Shown here in pieces: positions 34,301 through 44,395 of a stretch of DNA of 64,000 nt. The translations under genes were made by a program, and so were the position numbers. Below the pieces are notes generated by a model, which saw only the letters and a list, made by a program, of their open reading frames with translations, was not told the DNA's origin and did not search any database. Every line of letters starts with the position of its first letter. The stretch's first letter is position 1. This DNA is from Macrotrachela quadricornifera (Eukaryota > Rotifera > Eurotatoria > Philodinida > Philodinidae): contig JAJEKB010021191.1 in assembly GCA_022393335.1 (NCBI GenBank), forward strand, positions 861,016 through 925,015, given 5' to 3'.

Positions 34301-36278
34301 AGAGTATAAGACCTTTTAATACCCGTGACTGCCCGTGACCAATTTCCAGTCACGGTCACGGACATAGTCACGGACTTTTGAAAATAACTGGTCACGGTCA
34401 CGGGTGTGACCGTGACCGTGTCCGTGATTTTCCGTGAATCACGCGGTCACGCCGGACACTAGCCTTGAGACACTTGATTGCTTTGAAAGATGAATAGTTA
34501 ACAGGTTTCATAGATTCAATTTATATTCATGTTTGCTTCGTTTGAAAATAAAATCCAAAATCTAGCTGGTTTCGTAGTCTGAATGTCAGATCATAGACAA
34601 AATAAGCCTTTAAAAAATTTAAAGAAAACTTTCCAAAGCATTTGCTAGAATCTCATATATAAAGAAGAATGCTTGTTTGTCCTTTATGTATTTGAATCCT
34701 GTGGAATCCGATGCAACCAAACTTTGAATGACATATTCTTTCGTTAAGAGGAAGATCAACGACTACTGTTCGATCCAAAATTTGAACTCCAGGATACTTA
34801 GTAATCCTGTTGTTGGAGCGCTAAGATTAATGTGTCACCCAGTAAGTCTGTGCATGTGATTGTTTTCTCAATAGCTTGAGAATGAAAGAAGATAAAGATC
34901 TGAGATTCTCACCATTGAACACAAGAGATTTTAGGATATGGAAGTATGCTCAAATTTGATTGGTCTATTTACTGATCAATTGGATTTGAGCTTACTTTCA
35001 TGATCAATAATATACTTTTCGTTAAGTTTTTAATCAAGTTACAAACGAAACTGATTTATTAGAATGAGAAAGAATTTGTATGCTTTAACTCCTGATGTGA
35101 ACACCAAAAACGTTGTGTATCAAGCAGCTTTGCAATAATAATTGTATTTCATTACATATCATATATCTTAAATTAAAGAAACCCATAAAACGATAAAAAC
35201 CTACAAAAAAAACTGAAAAGGATGGTTTATTAATATAGAAAGCCAAATCAAGATAAGAATAAAATTCTAGTAGATTCATCCATTTTTTTTTAATCAATTT
35301 TATTCAAGAAAATCAATTAAAATTTTATTTAAAAATTCTTTTTTTTTTGTAGGACAAATAACTTCTCAAATTAATATGAAAAGTAAATGGCAACAATATG
35401 GAACTACTGTTGCTGGAGGAAATCGTCAAGGTAAACAATTAAATCAATTCGCTTCTCCTTATGGAATCTATATTGATGATGATAATCAATGTATTTATAT
35501 TGCTGATTGTGATAATCATCGTATCGTTGCATGGAAATATAATGCAGAGATTGGTGAAGTTGTTGCAGGTGGAAATGGATATGGAAATCGTATGGATCAA
35601 TTAAATGGACCAACAGGTGTTATTGTCGATCAAAAGAATGAATCTCTTATCATTTGTGATTTGGGAAACAGACGAGTAGTCCGATGGCCACGTCAAAATG
35701 GTAAAAATGGACAAATAATCATATCTGATATTGATTGTTACAATTTAATAATGGATAATAATGGAGATCTCTATGTTTCTGATTTTGAGAAACATGAAGT
35801 GAGACGATGGAAAATAGGAGAGAAAAGTGGAACAATTGTAGCAGGAGGAAATGGAAAAGGAAATAATCTCAATCAACTTAATGAACCTACTTTTATCTTT
35901 GTTGATCAAGATTATTCAATCTATATATCAGATTCTGGAAATCATCGTGTAATGAAATGGTTAAAAGATAAAAAAGAAGGAAGTATTGTTGCCGGTGGAC
36001 AAGGTGAAGGAAATAGTTTGACACAAATATCTTATCCTGAAGGAATATTTGTCGATAATTTTGGTCATATCTATGTAGCTGATTCTTATAATCATCGAAT
36101 AATGCGTTGGTCAAAAGGAACTAAAGAAGGTAAAATTATTGTTGGTGGAAATGGAAAAGGAGAACAACTAAATCAGTTTAATCTACTCAGAGGTTTATCA
36201 TTCGATCGACAAGGAAATCTTTATATCGTCGATAATTCAAATAATCGAGTACAAAAATTTAATATTGATTTAAATTGA
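31366..36278 (+). CDS. ADP-ribosyltransferase fused to NHL-repeat beta-propeller
   Basis: Two exons, 31366-32281 and 35353-36278, join in phase 1 (donor GTAAGG, acceptor TTTTTTTTGTAG) to give 613 residues. Exon 1 encodes an arginine-type mono-ADP-ribosyltransferase domain with the R-S-E signature: Arg124 in VWRGVS, the Ser motif in NSCSSSVDVI (147-151), and ExE as E187-H-E189 followed by IILKMGTQFRV. Such enzymes transfer ADP-ribose from NAD+ to proteins. There is no signal peptide, so it is probably cytosolic. A linker (about 228-305) carries four 19-residue repeats of the form STTNEMRRAS. Exon 2 encodes six NHL-type blades, each with VAGGNGxG, a GIxVD strand and an IYIADxxNHRxxxW strand, a likely substrate- or partner-binding propeller. 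The intron is 3.07 kb and full of mobile elements. Fusion is supported by matching phase and open frames; whether both exons are always spliced together is inference. Confidence 0.85.
32054..32277 (+). repeat. 57-bp coding tandem repeat, 4 copies
   Basis: In-frame 57-bp units encode STTNE(M/I/V)RR(A/S)S plus a variable nine-residue tail. Each carries an RRxS site of the kind recognised by basophilic kinases such as PKA. Confidence 0.9.
32362..32581. mobile_element. Degenerate hAT-like MITE in intron
   Basis: It starts CAGGGCTGCG and ends CGGTAGCTCTA, imperfectly inverted and of hAT form. Flanks AATGCTAC (32354-32361) and ATTTCTAC (32582-32589) match at 6 of 8, consistent with an old 8-bp target duplication. 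Confidence 0.35.
33275..34461. mobile_element. Non-autonomous hAT element with exact 8-bp TSD
   Basis: Perfect 17-bp terminal inverted repeats TAGTGTCCGGCGTGACC (33275-33291 and inverted at 34445-34461) are flanked by identical 8-bp duplications GCCTTGAG (33267-33274 and 34462-34469). TSD length and TAGTG ends fit the hAT superfamily. Both subterminal regions are rich in GTCACGG motifs in both orientations. The interior has no transposase; a short frame near 33994-34122 might be a remnant. It lies in the intron of the ART-NHL gene. Confidence 0.9.
33543..33958. mobile_element. piggyBac-like MITE nested in the hAT element
   Basis: 416 bp bounded by perfect 14-bp inverted repeats CCCTTTGAGTCCCG, each flanked by TTAA (33539-33542 and 33959-33962). 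TTAA duplication and CCC ends are hallmarks of piggyBac. A perfect 22-bp palindrome around GTACATATATGTAC lies just inside the right end. Confidence 0.85.
34470..35352 (+). other. 3' part of the ART-NHL intron
   Basis: Contains a Helitron-like 5'-end fragment near 34655 (CATATATAAAGAAGAATGC then TTTGTCC) and ends in a T-run and TAG acceptor before 35353. Confidence 0.5.
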
Positions 36279-37600
36279 ATAAATACCTATTTCCGATAAA
36301 AAGAATTATTCATGAATAATTATATTGTGAAACTTTTCATTTTATTAATTTGAATAAAAAAGTTTTATAATGAATAATAAAAACATTTAATTTATAATTG
36401 ATATGCGTTTATTAAGAGGTTTTAATTGAAATAATTATAAAACCGATTTGAATGACCAATCACGATGAAATTTTTTGGCAAGTATATACTATACTTGAGT
36501 GTGTTGACCTTGAAAGGCATACACTATGAACACATTTGGAGAACAAGTCGGATCAAGTCTAGAGGAAAAGTAAAATTTCATCTATTCGAAGAAATCATTA
36601 CTCTAGAAAAAATATTTTACGCACTCTATAAATTATAAGTAGCGTAACATGACTCTGATTTCTAAAATATCGTTTCTTGAGCGTATTCCACTGAACTTGT
36701 AGTAACAAATATTAAGTTCATTTCGTCATTTTGCATATTTATTTTTGTTACGTACGTATGAGAAAATATGTGTATGGTGTAGTACTGTTTTTTTCTGTAT
36801 TTTCAACGCTTCATTGTTTATAAAACATTTATTCGGGCAAACTTTTCAGGGATTTAGTCCTATCTCGTCTCGTTTCGGTCTCTGATTCATATTACAGCAC
36901 GATATACGTAGTAACGATAATATGAATATTTCGAGACTATATTCTGTAGAGTTCTTTCGGGTGATCGAATCCTAGAAAGAGGAATGTTCAGATTTGCGAA
37001 AAAAGAAGAAATTTCCGCACAATTTCCAAAACTTTCATACAGTATCAAACCAAATTTTCTGGAAACCTTGAAAATTACCTACACAAAAAAATGTTCGTGG
37101 AAATTTTGGTAATTACAACATTTGCTGAAACTTACATTTTGTATTGCTGTAATCTCCGAAACTTTCACTTTTGAGAAGGAAATTTCGTTTTTTTTTTGAA
37201 AATCTGCCCACTGCTGACTTTGTGACATAGTCTTGAGCTTAAATTAGTTATTGTTGTTGAAAAATTTCGAGAATCGTAAAAAGAAAATTAACCCACCAAA
37301 CATTTTTAGAAAAGTTGCACAATATAGAAGACATAAGTCAATGTAAAAAGTGCGTTGTTTTTTTATCTCATCTTTCAGAATATGATTATCAACATACACC
37401 TACGAACATACTGTTTTTTTTTTCATCATTCTCTTTTCATATTGAGAAACAGATTGCAGCCTTTTACCTCTATGCTGTATTTATGACATATGAGAGGAAA
37501 AAAAAACTTACACCATCACAAATGTTTTTTCATCGTTCTGTTCTTCATGAATATTCTATATTAACATTTGCTTGTGCAATACTATCGTCGACTATATAAA
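36279..37600. other. Intergenic, no gene seen
   Basis: AATAAA-like sites just after 36278 probably serve the ART-NHL transcript. The rest is AT-rich without recognisable features. Confidence 0.5.
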
Positions 37601-37639
37601 GTCACGTTTTTTCTATATTTTTTTACCATCCAATTTTGA

Positions 37640-38040
37640 TCATCAACCGCGTTTCGTGCACCAACAGCACATTCCCGGTGGCTAACAACCTATTCGATGA
37701 CGGATTGGAAACATGTTCTTTCATTTGTGAATAACCTGCTTACGCAAATCTAATGGAATCATCCTTCGAATCGACTCGAACTTTTTATGTTTGAGTTAGA
37801 AACTCGGCTTCCGACGTGTTCCGATCACAATGAAACCCTGCTATCCTCGTTTAATACCGACGCTAAGGGTCGATCGGGCATGTCGAAGGCCACCGATATA
37901 GAGTTTAAATTTGTTTGTGTTGATTATATTGAAATACACAACAATTTATTTAATCTCATCGGTGTATCTTCGATGTTTTCAACATCTAATCGTAAAGCCG
38001 AATATCGAAGAGACGAAGTTAATTTCCGTAAATAAAGTTA
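37640..38040 (+). other. Block of distinct composition, unrecognised
   Basis: About 400 bp with higher GC and CG-containing words (TCAACCGCGTTTCG, CCGACGTGTTCCG) than neighbouring sequence, and an 82-codon open stretch (37787-38035) with no family I know. It could be a fragment of a mobile element or of a transferred gene. Confidence 0.25.
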
Positions 38041-38995
38041 TAGGCATATTTTGAGAGAACATATTTTTTAATCTATATCGAAGATATTGATAGTCTCATC
38101 GGAAGAATTATGTAAAGGTAAGAATATTCAATTTTATCTAATTAGATTTACATCAATTGACAACATGATCAAATTCAATCTTTGTTTGACTTCACATGTA
38201 AGTAAAATATTAGAATAATACGTATTTCATCTATCATTATTAACAATTTATTTTTTAATTATTTCTAAAATATTTTTTTTATTGTATTTACAAAATAAAA
38301 TATAAACATTGAATATAATCGATGAAATCTCATGAAAGTTATATAGAACTATTGAAGAAATACTGAATATTACAAGATAAGTATTTGAGAAATAATCGTC
38401 AATGAGTACTTTTATTAAAAAATCCTAATGTTTTGTTATCGATTGCAAATTTTTTTTTCTATTTTGTGTGGTCACTTTTGGCCATTAGAAAAGAATCTGT
38501 CTGCCACGGTCTATAATGGTCAGTTAATTAATTAAAATATCGATTATGATCTGTGGGGGAGACAACATTCTCTTTCAGATCAAGTTTCACAAAACTATGC
38601 TGCAAGTGACTTAACGATTCTGCAGTTTCGTGAAAGTCTTGTGCAATCTTTACTATTTAGTGTGCCATTTGAAAAATTGAAATTTGGTCAGAGATAACAA
38701 TCGCAAGTCGTTCGAAGCGCTAACTCGTTGATGGTTGCTATGAGAAAATTAGGCAACAACAATCAAAAGAGACAAATGCAATAGCAACGAAGAGAATATA
38801 CGAAGTGCCAGAAAAATTCTTTAAATATTTTAAGAAAAATTTTTATTCGAAATTGAATTGAATAAAATTATTGCCCTATTCACTTCAATACTACTCTATA
38901 ATTTATGTATGCTGTCAAATATCTCAAATAACTAAATATTTTAAAAATCAATTTGTAAACTGTTGTTAATTAATTTTTATCATGTTAATGTTTAA
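38041..38995. other. Intergenic between convergent genes
   Basis: AT-rich 3' flank of the minus-strand ART-TPR gene; nothing else supported. Confidence 0.4.
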
Positions 38996-40786
38996 TTATA
39001 GACAAAAACTATTGTCAATATAAGCAAGATTTCTTTTAAATTCTCGCCAACATGAATCAGTTTCATCTGCTAATTCAACAGCTTTAGCACAATAGTTGTG
39101 AGCTTCTTGATAATGACCATAACGATAATATAAAAGACTTAAATTATTATTCACTATACCCATTTCTAATAATGATCCATTCTCAACATCTAACGCTTGT
39201 TTATAACATTGAACTGCTTGATTAAAATCATGGTTCATTTCGTGTATTAAAGCCATATTATTGTATGCTGCAACTAAAATAAATTCTGTATTGTAAGTAT
39301 AGATTTCTCGAGGTGATTTTATTTCGTTTGATTTTGTAATTGATGATTCAAGTAAACTTGCTGCTTTTTCAAAATACTCGATTGCTTTAGAATTACAACC
39401 TGATTCTTTTCGCATCATTCCCATATTGTAATATAGATAAACTTTAGTTTTATCAGATAGATCAGGTTGTTCAAGCATTTCATTATAAAACCATTCAGCT
39501 TCATCATAATTTCCAATTTCTCGTAAAATATTCCCCACTGATGAAAGATTGCATCCATCCTTTGTATAATTATCAAGTAGTATATCCAACCGAGAATCGA
39601 GATTATTATATGAAATTAATTCAATCTTGTAAAGATTATCTTTAAATTTGATAGATTCATTACACCAGATAGTTCCAAGTGAAAAAAGAATTTCAACCTC
39701 ATCAGGTATCGCACTACAACTAGAAATGTAGGCATATGGTTGTCTTATTGAACCAATTTTTAGAATAAATTGAACATGTACATAACCATCATCAATGTTT
39801 TCTCCGGTAGCAGAATATCTATCAGCAATTTCAACTGACAATGTTGTTGAAAGAAAACCATTCATTGAAATTAATTTATGTTCATTATCAATTAACTGTT
39901 GTAAAACACTTGCTGATAATATTTTTCCACGATATACCTTTGTAATTGATGATTTAGTATCATTATTTTCTTGTTCTAGACTAAGATCTCTAAGTTGTTG
40001 ATCTAAATCATTGATATACACACGAAATTTGTATATATGTCGAACATTTTCAGTTCGACAAGCTTGATTAACAAAATAAAAAAAACATATACTTTTGGTA
40101 TAATAATTGATGGCTTGATCTGATTTGTAATATTTTGATAAATTGTCAATTATTCTCGATTTTGTAACATTGCTGATATAACGCGTCTGACATTCTTTCC
40201 ACATATCTTCTATATCCTTTTTGTTATAAGATATACCAAGAAGAATTTTTACCATAGTTAGAAAATTTAAAAATCCAAAAGATTCTTCTGTTAAAGATCG
40301 AATAGGTGTAATACGATCTGATATTGAGATAAATTCATTTGATAATGTTGAAATTTCATCGATACGAGAAGTATATATAGATTTAGATACAGTGTTTATC
40401 TCCATTTTCATATTTGTCTTTTCAGAAAAATGTTTTATATCAATGAAAATTTCTTTAAATAAATCATCTATATTATTAGTATCAATATAGCTTTTCTCAA
40501 TTATTGAATATTTTCGTTGAATTAAATTGGCAAATTCATTAAATGGTAAGTTGGAAACCGAAATAATAAAAAATATTTTGGCAACATGAATTTTTTCATA
40601 CATATATACATTAAATTGTTCGATATTATCAAAAATTCGATAATAATAAAATGTTTGATGCAAATAAAGTTTCATTTGATTTATTTTATCATCTGTTAAA
40701 TTATCATCATGAAACCAAATTCCAATAAATGTCTGTTCTGAACTTAGTTTTGGAATTATTTCTTTGTTATTATAAAAAACTTTCAT
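38996..40786 (-). CDS. ADP-ribosyltransferase with C-terminal TPRs (catalytic motifs retained)
   Basis: Single exon, 596 residues from the ATG at 40786. The N-terminal region (about 15-130, with FIGIWFHDD and KIFFIISVSN) is a domain I recall from bdelloid ART-TPR proteins. The ART domain carries Arg286 in VYRGK, S313-T-T in NGFLSTT, and E363-V-E365 in DEVEILFSLG, the R-S-E set of arginine-type mono-ADP-ribosyltransferases, so activity on protein substrates with NAD+ is plausible. About 400-590 holds three to four tetratricopeptide repeats (for example YNMGMMRKESGCNSKAIEYF and YNNMALIHEMNHDFNQAVQC), which usually mediate protein binding. TTTCAG abuts the ATG, so the 5' end may come from an upstream non-coding exon or spliced leader. 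The downstream-oriented neighbour at 41.5-43.5 kb is a paralogue in the same orientation. Confidence 0.88.
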   Translation of the reverse strand: MKVFYNNKEIIPKLSSEQTFIGIWFHDDNLTDDKINQMKLYLHQTFYYYRIFDNIEQFNVYMYEKIHVAKIFFIISVSNLPFNEFANLIQRKYSIIEKSYIDTNNIDDLFKEIFIDIKHFSEKTNMKMEINTVSKSIYTSRIDEISTLSNEFISISDRITPIRSLTEESFGFLNFLTMVKILLGISYNKKDIEDMWKECQTRYISNVTKSRIIDNLSKYYKSDQAINYYTKSICFFYFVNQACRTENVRHIYKFRVYINDLDQQLRDLSLEQENNDTKSSITKVYRGKILSASVLQQLIDNEHKLISMNGFLSTTLSVEIADRYSATGENIDDGYVHVQFILKIGSIRQPYAYISSCSAIPDEVEILFSLGTIWCNESIKFKDNLYKIELISYNNLDSRLDILLDNYTKDGCNLSSVGNILREIGNYDEAEWFYNEMLEQPDLSDKTKVYLYYNMGMMRKESGCNSKAIEYFEKAASLLESSITKSNEIKSPREIYTYNTEFILVAAYNNMALIHEMNHDFNQAVQCYKQALDVENGSLLEMGIVNNNLSLLYYRYGHYQEAHNYCAKAVELADETDSCWREFKRNLAYIDNSFCL

Positions 40787-40795
40787 CTGAAACAC

Positions 40796-41463
40796 AATAG
40801 AATTCTATTGTACAAATTTTTAGTTAATAGCAAATTAGATTTTTTCGGAAAATTCAGAAACTAGTCATTTTAAACACTACGTCAAGCAAACTATTTTATA
40901 TATACATCGCTGTAAGCAGCAGAATTGTAATCGAATCGGATTCGAAAGTCAACCAGGGCGGTTAAAATCGAAAATTCATCGGTTGAAACTTTTGAAAAAT
41001 TTTCCTTGTTAACCCCTTCTTTTGGTCATAGAAGCTAAGATGTCTTCAAATATGTTCTGAATGCTTTTCAATGCATTCTAATAGAAAACATATGGTATCT
41101 TAGTTTTGCAAACAGTTCTGATTGCTTCCGAAACATTCTAGACTCTAATGTGTTGGGCTGATTCATGTAATTTATAGACTTTGATAGTCTTTATTTGTAG
41201 AGATGTCAAAGATCCATTGGTAATCCATTCAAGTTAAAGGAAAAAGAATAGAAAAAATTCAAACAAAACTCTAATCTCACCCTTGTCCCATTCTATCCTG
41301 CCCTGTAGGGTAGGATTACCCTACAGGGTGATATGAGCGCAGTTTCCTTAGATGCAGTATTAATGTTAGAGGTATACTGGTATTACCATGCGAGATATAT
41401 TTTTTTGCAAATTAATTTTGTTTTGCTACAAAATCAAATTGTTTATCATACGCAAATTTTGAT
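40796..41463. other. Spacer between ART paralogues; contains a perfect hairpin
   Basis: At about 41302-41329 the 12-bp stem CCCTGTAGGGTA pairs perfectly with TACCCTACAGGG around a four-base loop. Nothing else is supported. Confidence 0.5.
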
Positions 41464-43493
41464 TCATTGTTTTCTGATAGTTAAAATCATTTGCTGATAA
41501 TAACGACAGAAGCGTTTATCACTAGATAATTCTAATGCTTTTAGATAAAATTTTAAAGCTTTGTCATATTCCTTTTCATTATAGTATAAATCTGCGATAT
41601 GTCCAATTATTGTAGGATAATCAATAACAGTCGACTTTGGAGTAACATTAACTGCTGAGAATTCACTTGTTGATTGATCAATATTTTTTCTAATCGTTGA
41701 ATTTGAGTTTATCAAATGAATATTTTCGAAGACTTTATTATGTGCTATTATTGCTTTATTTCGATATTGTTCGTCATTGTTCTCTTTTTCTCCATATTTT
41801 TTAGCATATAATAAACTCATATTATTATAAATAGCCGATAGATAAATAGGTTCTAAAGAAAATTTATCAAGTAAATAATTGAAATAAATTTCAGCTTGTT
41901 TAAATTGATTTAAAAAGTATAAATAATTGCCATAAGTCAACCATGATAATTTAATATCGATTTCAAATTGTAACTGTTCTTTAATAAAATAAAATTGTTT
42001 ATCAACAGATTTTAATTTTACATAATAAACATTATCAGGTGCTAGATTAATTGATTTCAAACAAAATACTGTACCAGGACGAAAAAGAACATGATCAAAA
42101 TCAATTTCGATTAATTTTGTATCTTGAATAATTTCGATTTCAAATAGAATAGATATTAAACCATTATCAACTATTCTTCTTGCAATAGTACGTGCAGTTA
42201 AAAGACATTTTGTTGCCAAAATAAAAATACCAATATTTATATATTCATTGATGTTAGATTGGATCAATTTTAGTGTATCATTTGTGATCATTTGAGCAAT
42301 GTATACACTATCTATCTTAAGTGTCTTGATCGATTGGTGAATATGGACAAATTGTTTTTGTAATATAAATAATTCATTAAATTTATCTAATTGATGAAAT
42401 CTTAAAATAATTTGTGAAAATTTTGGATCATGAAGAGAATTTTTTGTATAATCATTCTCTTTCTGTAATTGATAGATATAATGTGCAATTTCTCTTCCTT
42501 GATTAGAAAATAACACGTCATATATATTGATAAGCTCTTCGAAATTAAATTCTAATATTGGTACTAATGGTAAAATATCAATGAATAAAATATATGCAAA
42601 AAAACGATTTTGTTTATCATTTAATTGAGATATATAATTTTCTTTGTATGAAATTCTTGAAAATATATCAATTTTTAATGTATGAATATGTTGTTCACGA
42701 TAAAATCGAATATCTTTATGTAATTGCTCAAAAAGATCTTTTATATTATGAAATAATCCACTCACTTTTCGTTTATTAATAGGATATTTATGTTCAAAAT
42801 TTTGAAAAAAATATATTGCATATATCTGTTGATAATCAAACGTTAATTGGATTTCTAATGGAATTATATTACCAGTGATAATTAAAAATATTTCTGATTG
42901 AATTTTTTTCTCAATAAATTGAAGATATTCTTCGATATTTCTTGATTGATAAAGAGGACTTAATTCATAATATGCATGAGAAATATTTTGATTATCACAA
43001 TAAAAAATCACGATATGTTCGTTATGAGGCGTATCAGTTGGTATTTCAATAAGAGAATATTGATTATCTAATCGTTGTGTATGTAACATTGTAAAAAAAT
43101 CTGGTAATCGATTCCAATGCATTGGTTTGTCAATTGTTTGTTTAATATCATTAATAATTTGATTGTATATCTCGTTAATATCCAAAAAAGAACCAACAAT
43201 TTTTTTCGAAATGAAAGATCTAATAGATGAAGCATAAGTATCTGTAAATTCATACAAATAAATCTTTTCGATACAATAATGTTTTTCTATAATCAATATG
43301 ATAGAATAATCTTTAATTGTTGAAATAATTAGATATATTATTTTGTTTTTAATAGATAATGTATTTGCAATAAATTCAAATGGATTGTCAAATATTTTAA
43401 TATCATATTCTGAAAAAATTTCTTCATCAATATTTTTAATACCATAATAGAAGAAGATAATAACATTTTTTCTACTTTCTGAGACTTGAGGTG
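41464..43493 (-). CDS. ART-TPR paralogue lacking all three catalytic motifs (pseudo-ART)
   Basis: A long open frame ends at the stop at 41464-41466 and stays open upstream to 43515, with no ATG that fits a start. An acceptor-like TTTCATAG ends just upstream of the residues TPQVSESRKN, and a candidate upstream exon ends at GTAAGT near 43545, giving an in-phase join. The N-terminal domain seen once in the neighbour seems present twice (NVIIFFYYGIKN and HIVIFYCDNQN versions). In the ART region the backbone is recognisable but VYRG reads VYIA (near 42299), the STS motif reads ILATKCL, and ExE reads FDH in IDFDHVLF. Two or more TPR-like repeats follow (YGNYLYFLNQFKQAEIYF, IGHIADLYYNEKEYDKALKF). 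It is therefore predicted to be catalytically dead but is maintained as a 670-codon open frame. Confidence 0.75.
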
Positions 43494-43544
43494 CTATGAA
43501 AATTCCATATTGATACTATGATCATAAATCTAATCAAGTTACTT

Positions 43545-43630
43545 ACTTAATTGTGTAATTTGTTCATCTTTGTCAATCGTTATTTCATCGTCATTTCTAT
43601 GATATTTAAGAAAGATCAAAGATATTTCAT
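43545..43630 (-). CDS. Candidate upstream exon of the pseudo-ART gene
   Basis: Minus-strand reading gives VNEISLIFLKYHRNDDEITI and DKDEQITQL, then GTAAGT. Joined to the acceptor near 43493 the frame continues. No ATG is present before an in-frame stop, and the upstream sequence belongs to a repeat, so the true 5' end is unresolved. Confidence 0.4.
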
Positions 43631-43715
43631 TAACAAACAAAAAAGCTGTATCGCGCAATCCCTATGAGATCAAAATGTGAAACACGATATAACTGTTATC
43701 ACCACCCTCAACAGA
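43630..43715 (-). repeat. Fragment shared with the repeat at 61.8 kb
   Basis: AAAAAGCTGTATCGCGCAAT and CCCTATGAGATCAAAATGTG, then AAACACGATA, match the reverse complement of about 61795-61845 with few differences. It borders the pseudo-ART upstream exon. Confidence 0.65.
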
Positions 43716-44395
43716 TAGTTTAATTGTACGTATTATAAAAATGATTTTCATTGTATTCGTTGATATAAACTTATCGGAATGAACAAAAGCCATTGACTTC
43801 TGTCAGTCACGGTCTATGGAGAGAGGAAGGGTGGAGTGAGACCAAATTTCTACCTCTTTACTTCAACACTACTTTTAGATCATATTTTACAAAAACTAAC
43901 AATCCATATCCAAGAAAAATTTTTTAGTAAAAAAGAAGGCAAATTTTATCGGAGTCATATATTAGTACGAGCATAAGTGATAATGTTAGGATCATAAACT
44001 GATGAAAATTATTTTAATTCTGTATTCTAAAATAGCAGAAAATTCTGGTTCTGACACAGTGATTTCGATTCGTAGTAAACACTTTTTAGTAATTCAAAAG
44101 TAAATGAAATACTTGCGTTATTATATCAATCTCATCATCAAAAAATGACATTTATTTATTTCCTCGATTCATATTACAAGAATTAAACACAAGATCATAA
44201 AAGTACAATAATGACACACTAGCAAACAGGAAGCTAAATAAATGCAATCGTACAAACAATATATTTATAGTCGTGATCATCTAACCTCAAGCTTTAATTT
44301 GCTTTCTTTCTATTATTGTTTAAAAATCTAACTAGTTTAAGATAAAATTCCTACCCTCACCATCACCCCTGCTTTTGATCTCTTTTCTTCGTATC
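43716..44395. other. Intergenic, no gene seen
   Basis: AT-rich with AATAAA-like words on both strands. No repeat or gene supported. Confidence 0.4.

Noticed and set aside
43294..43296. TTG at 43296 as start of the pseudo-ART
   Set aside because: Not an ATG; the frame continues upstream to an acceptor-like AG near 43493.
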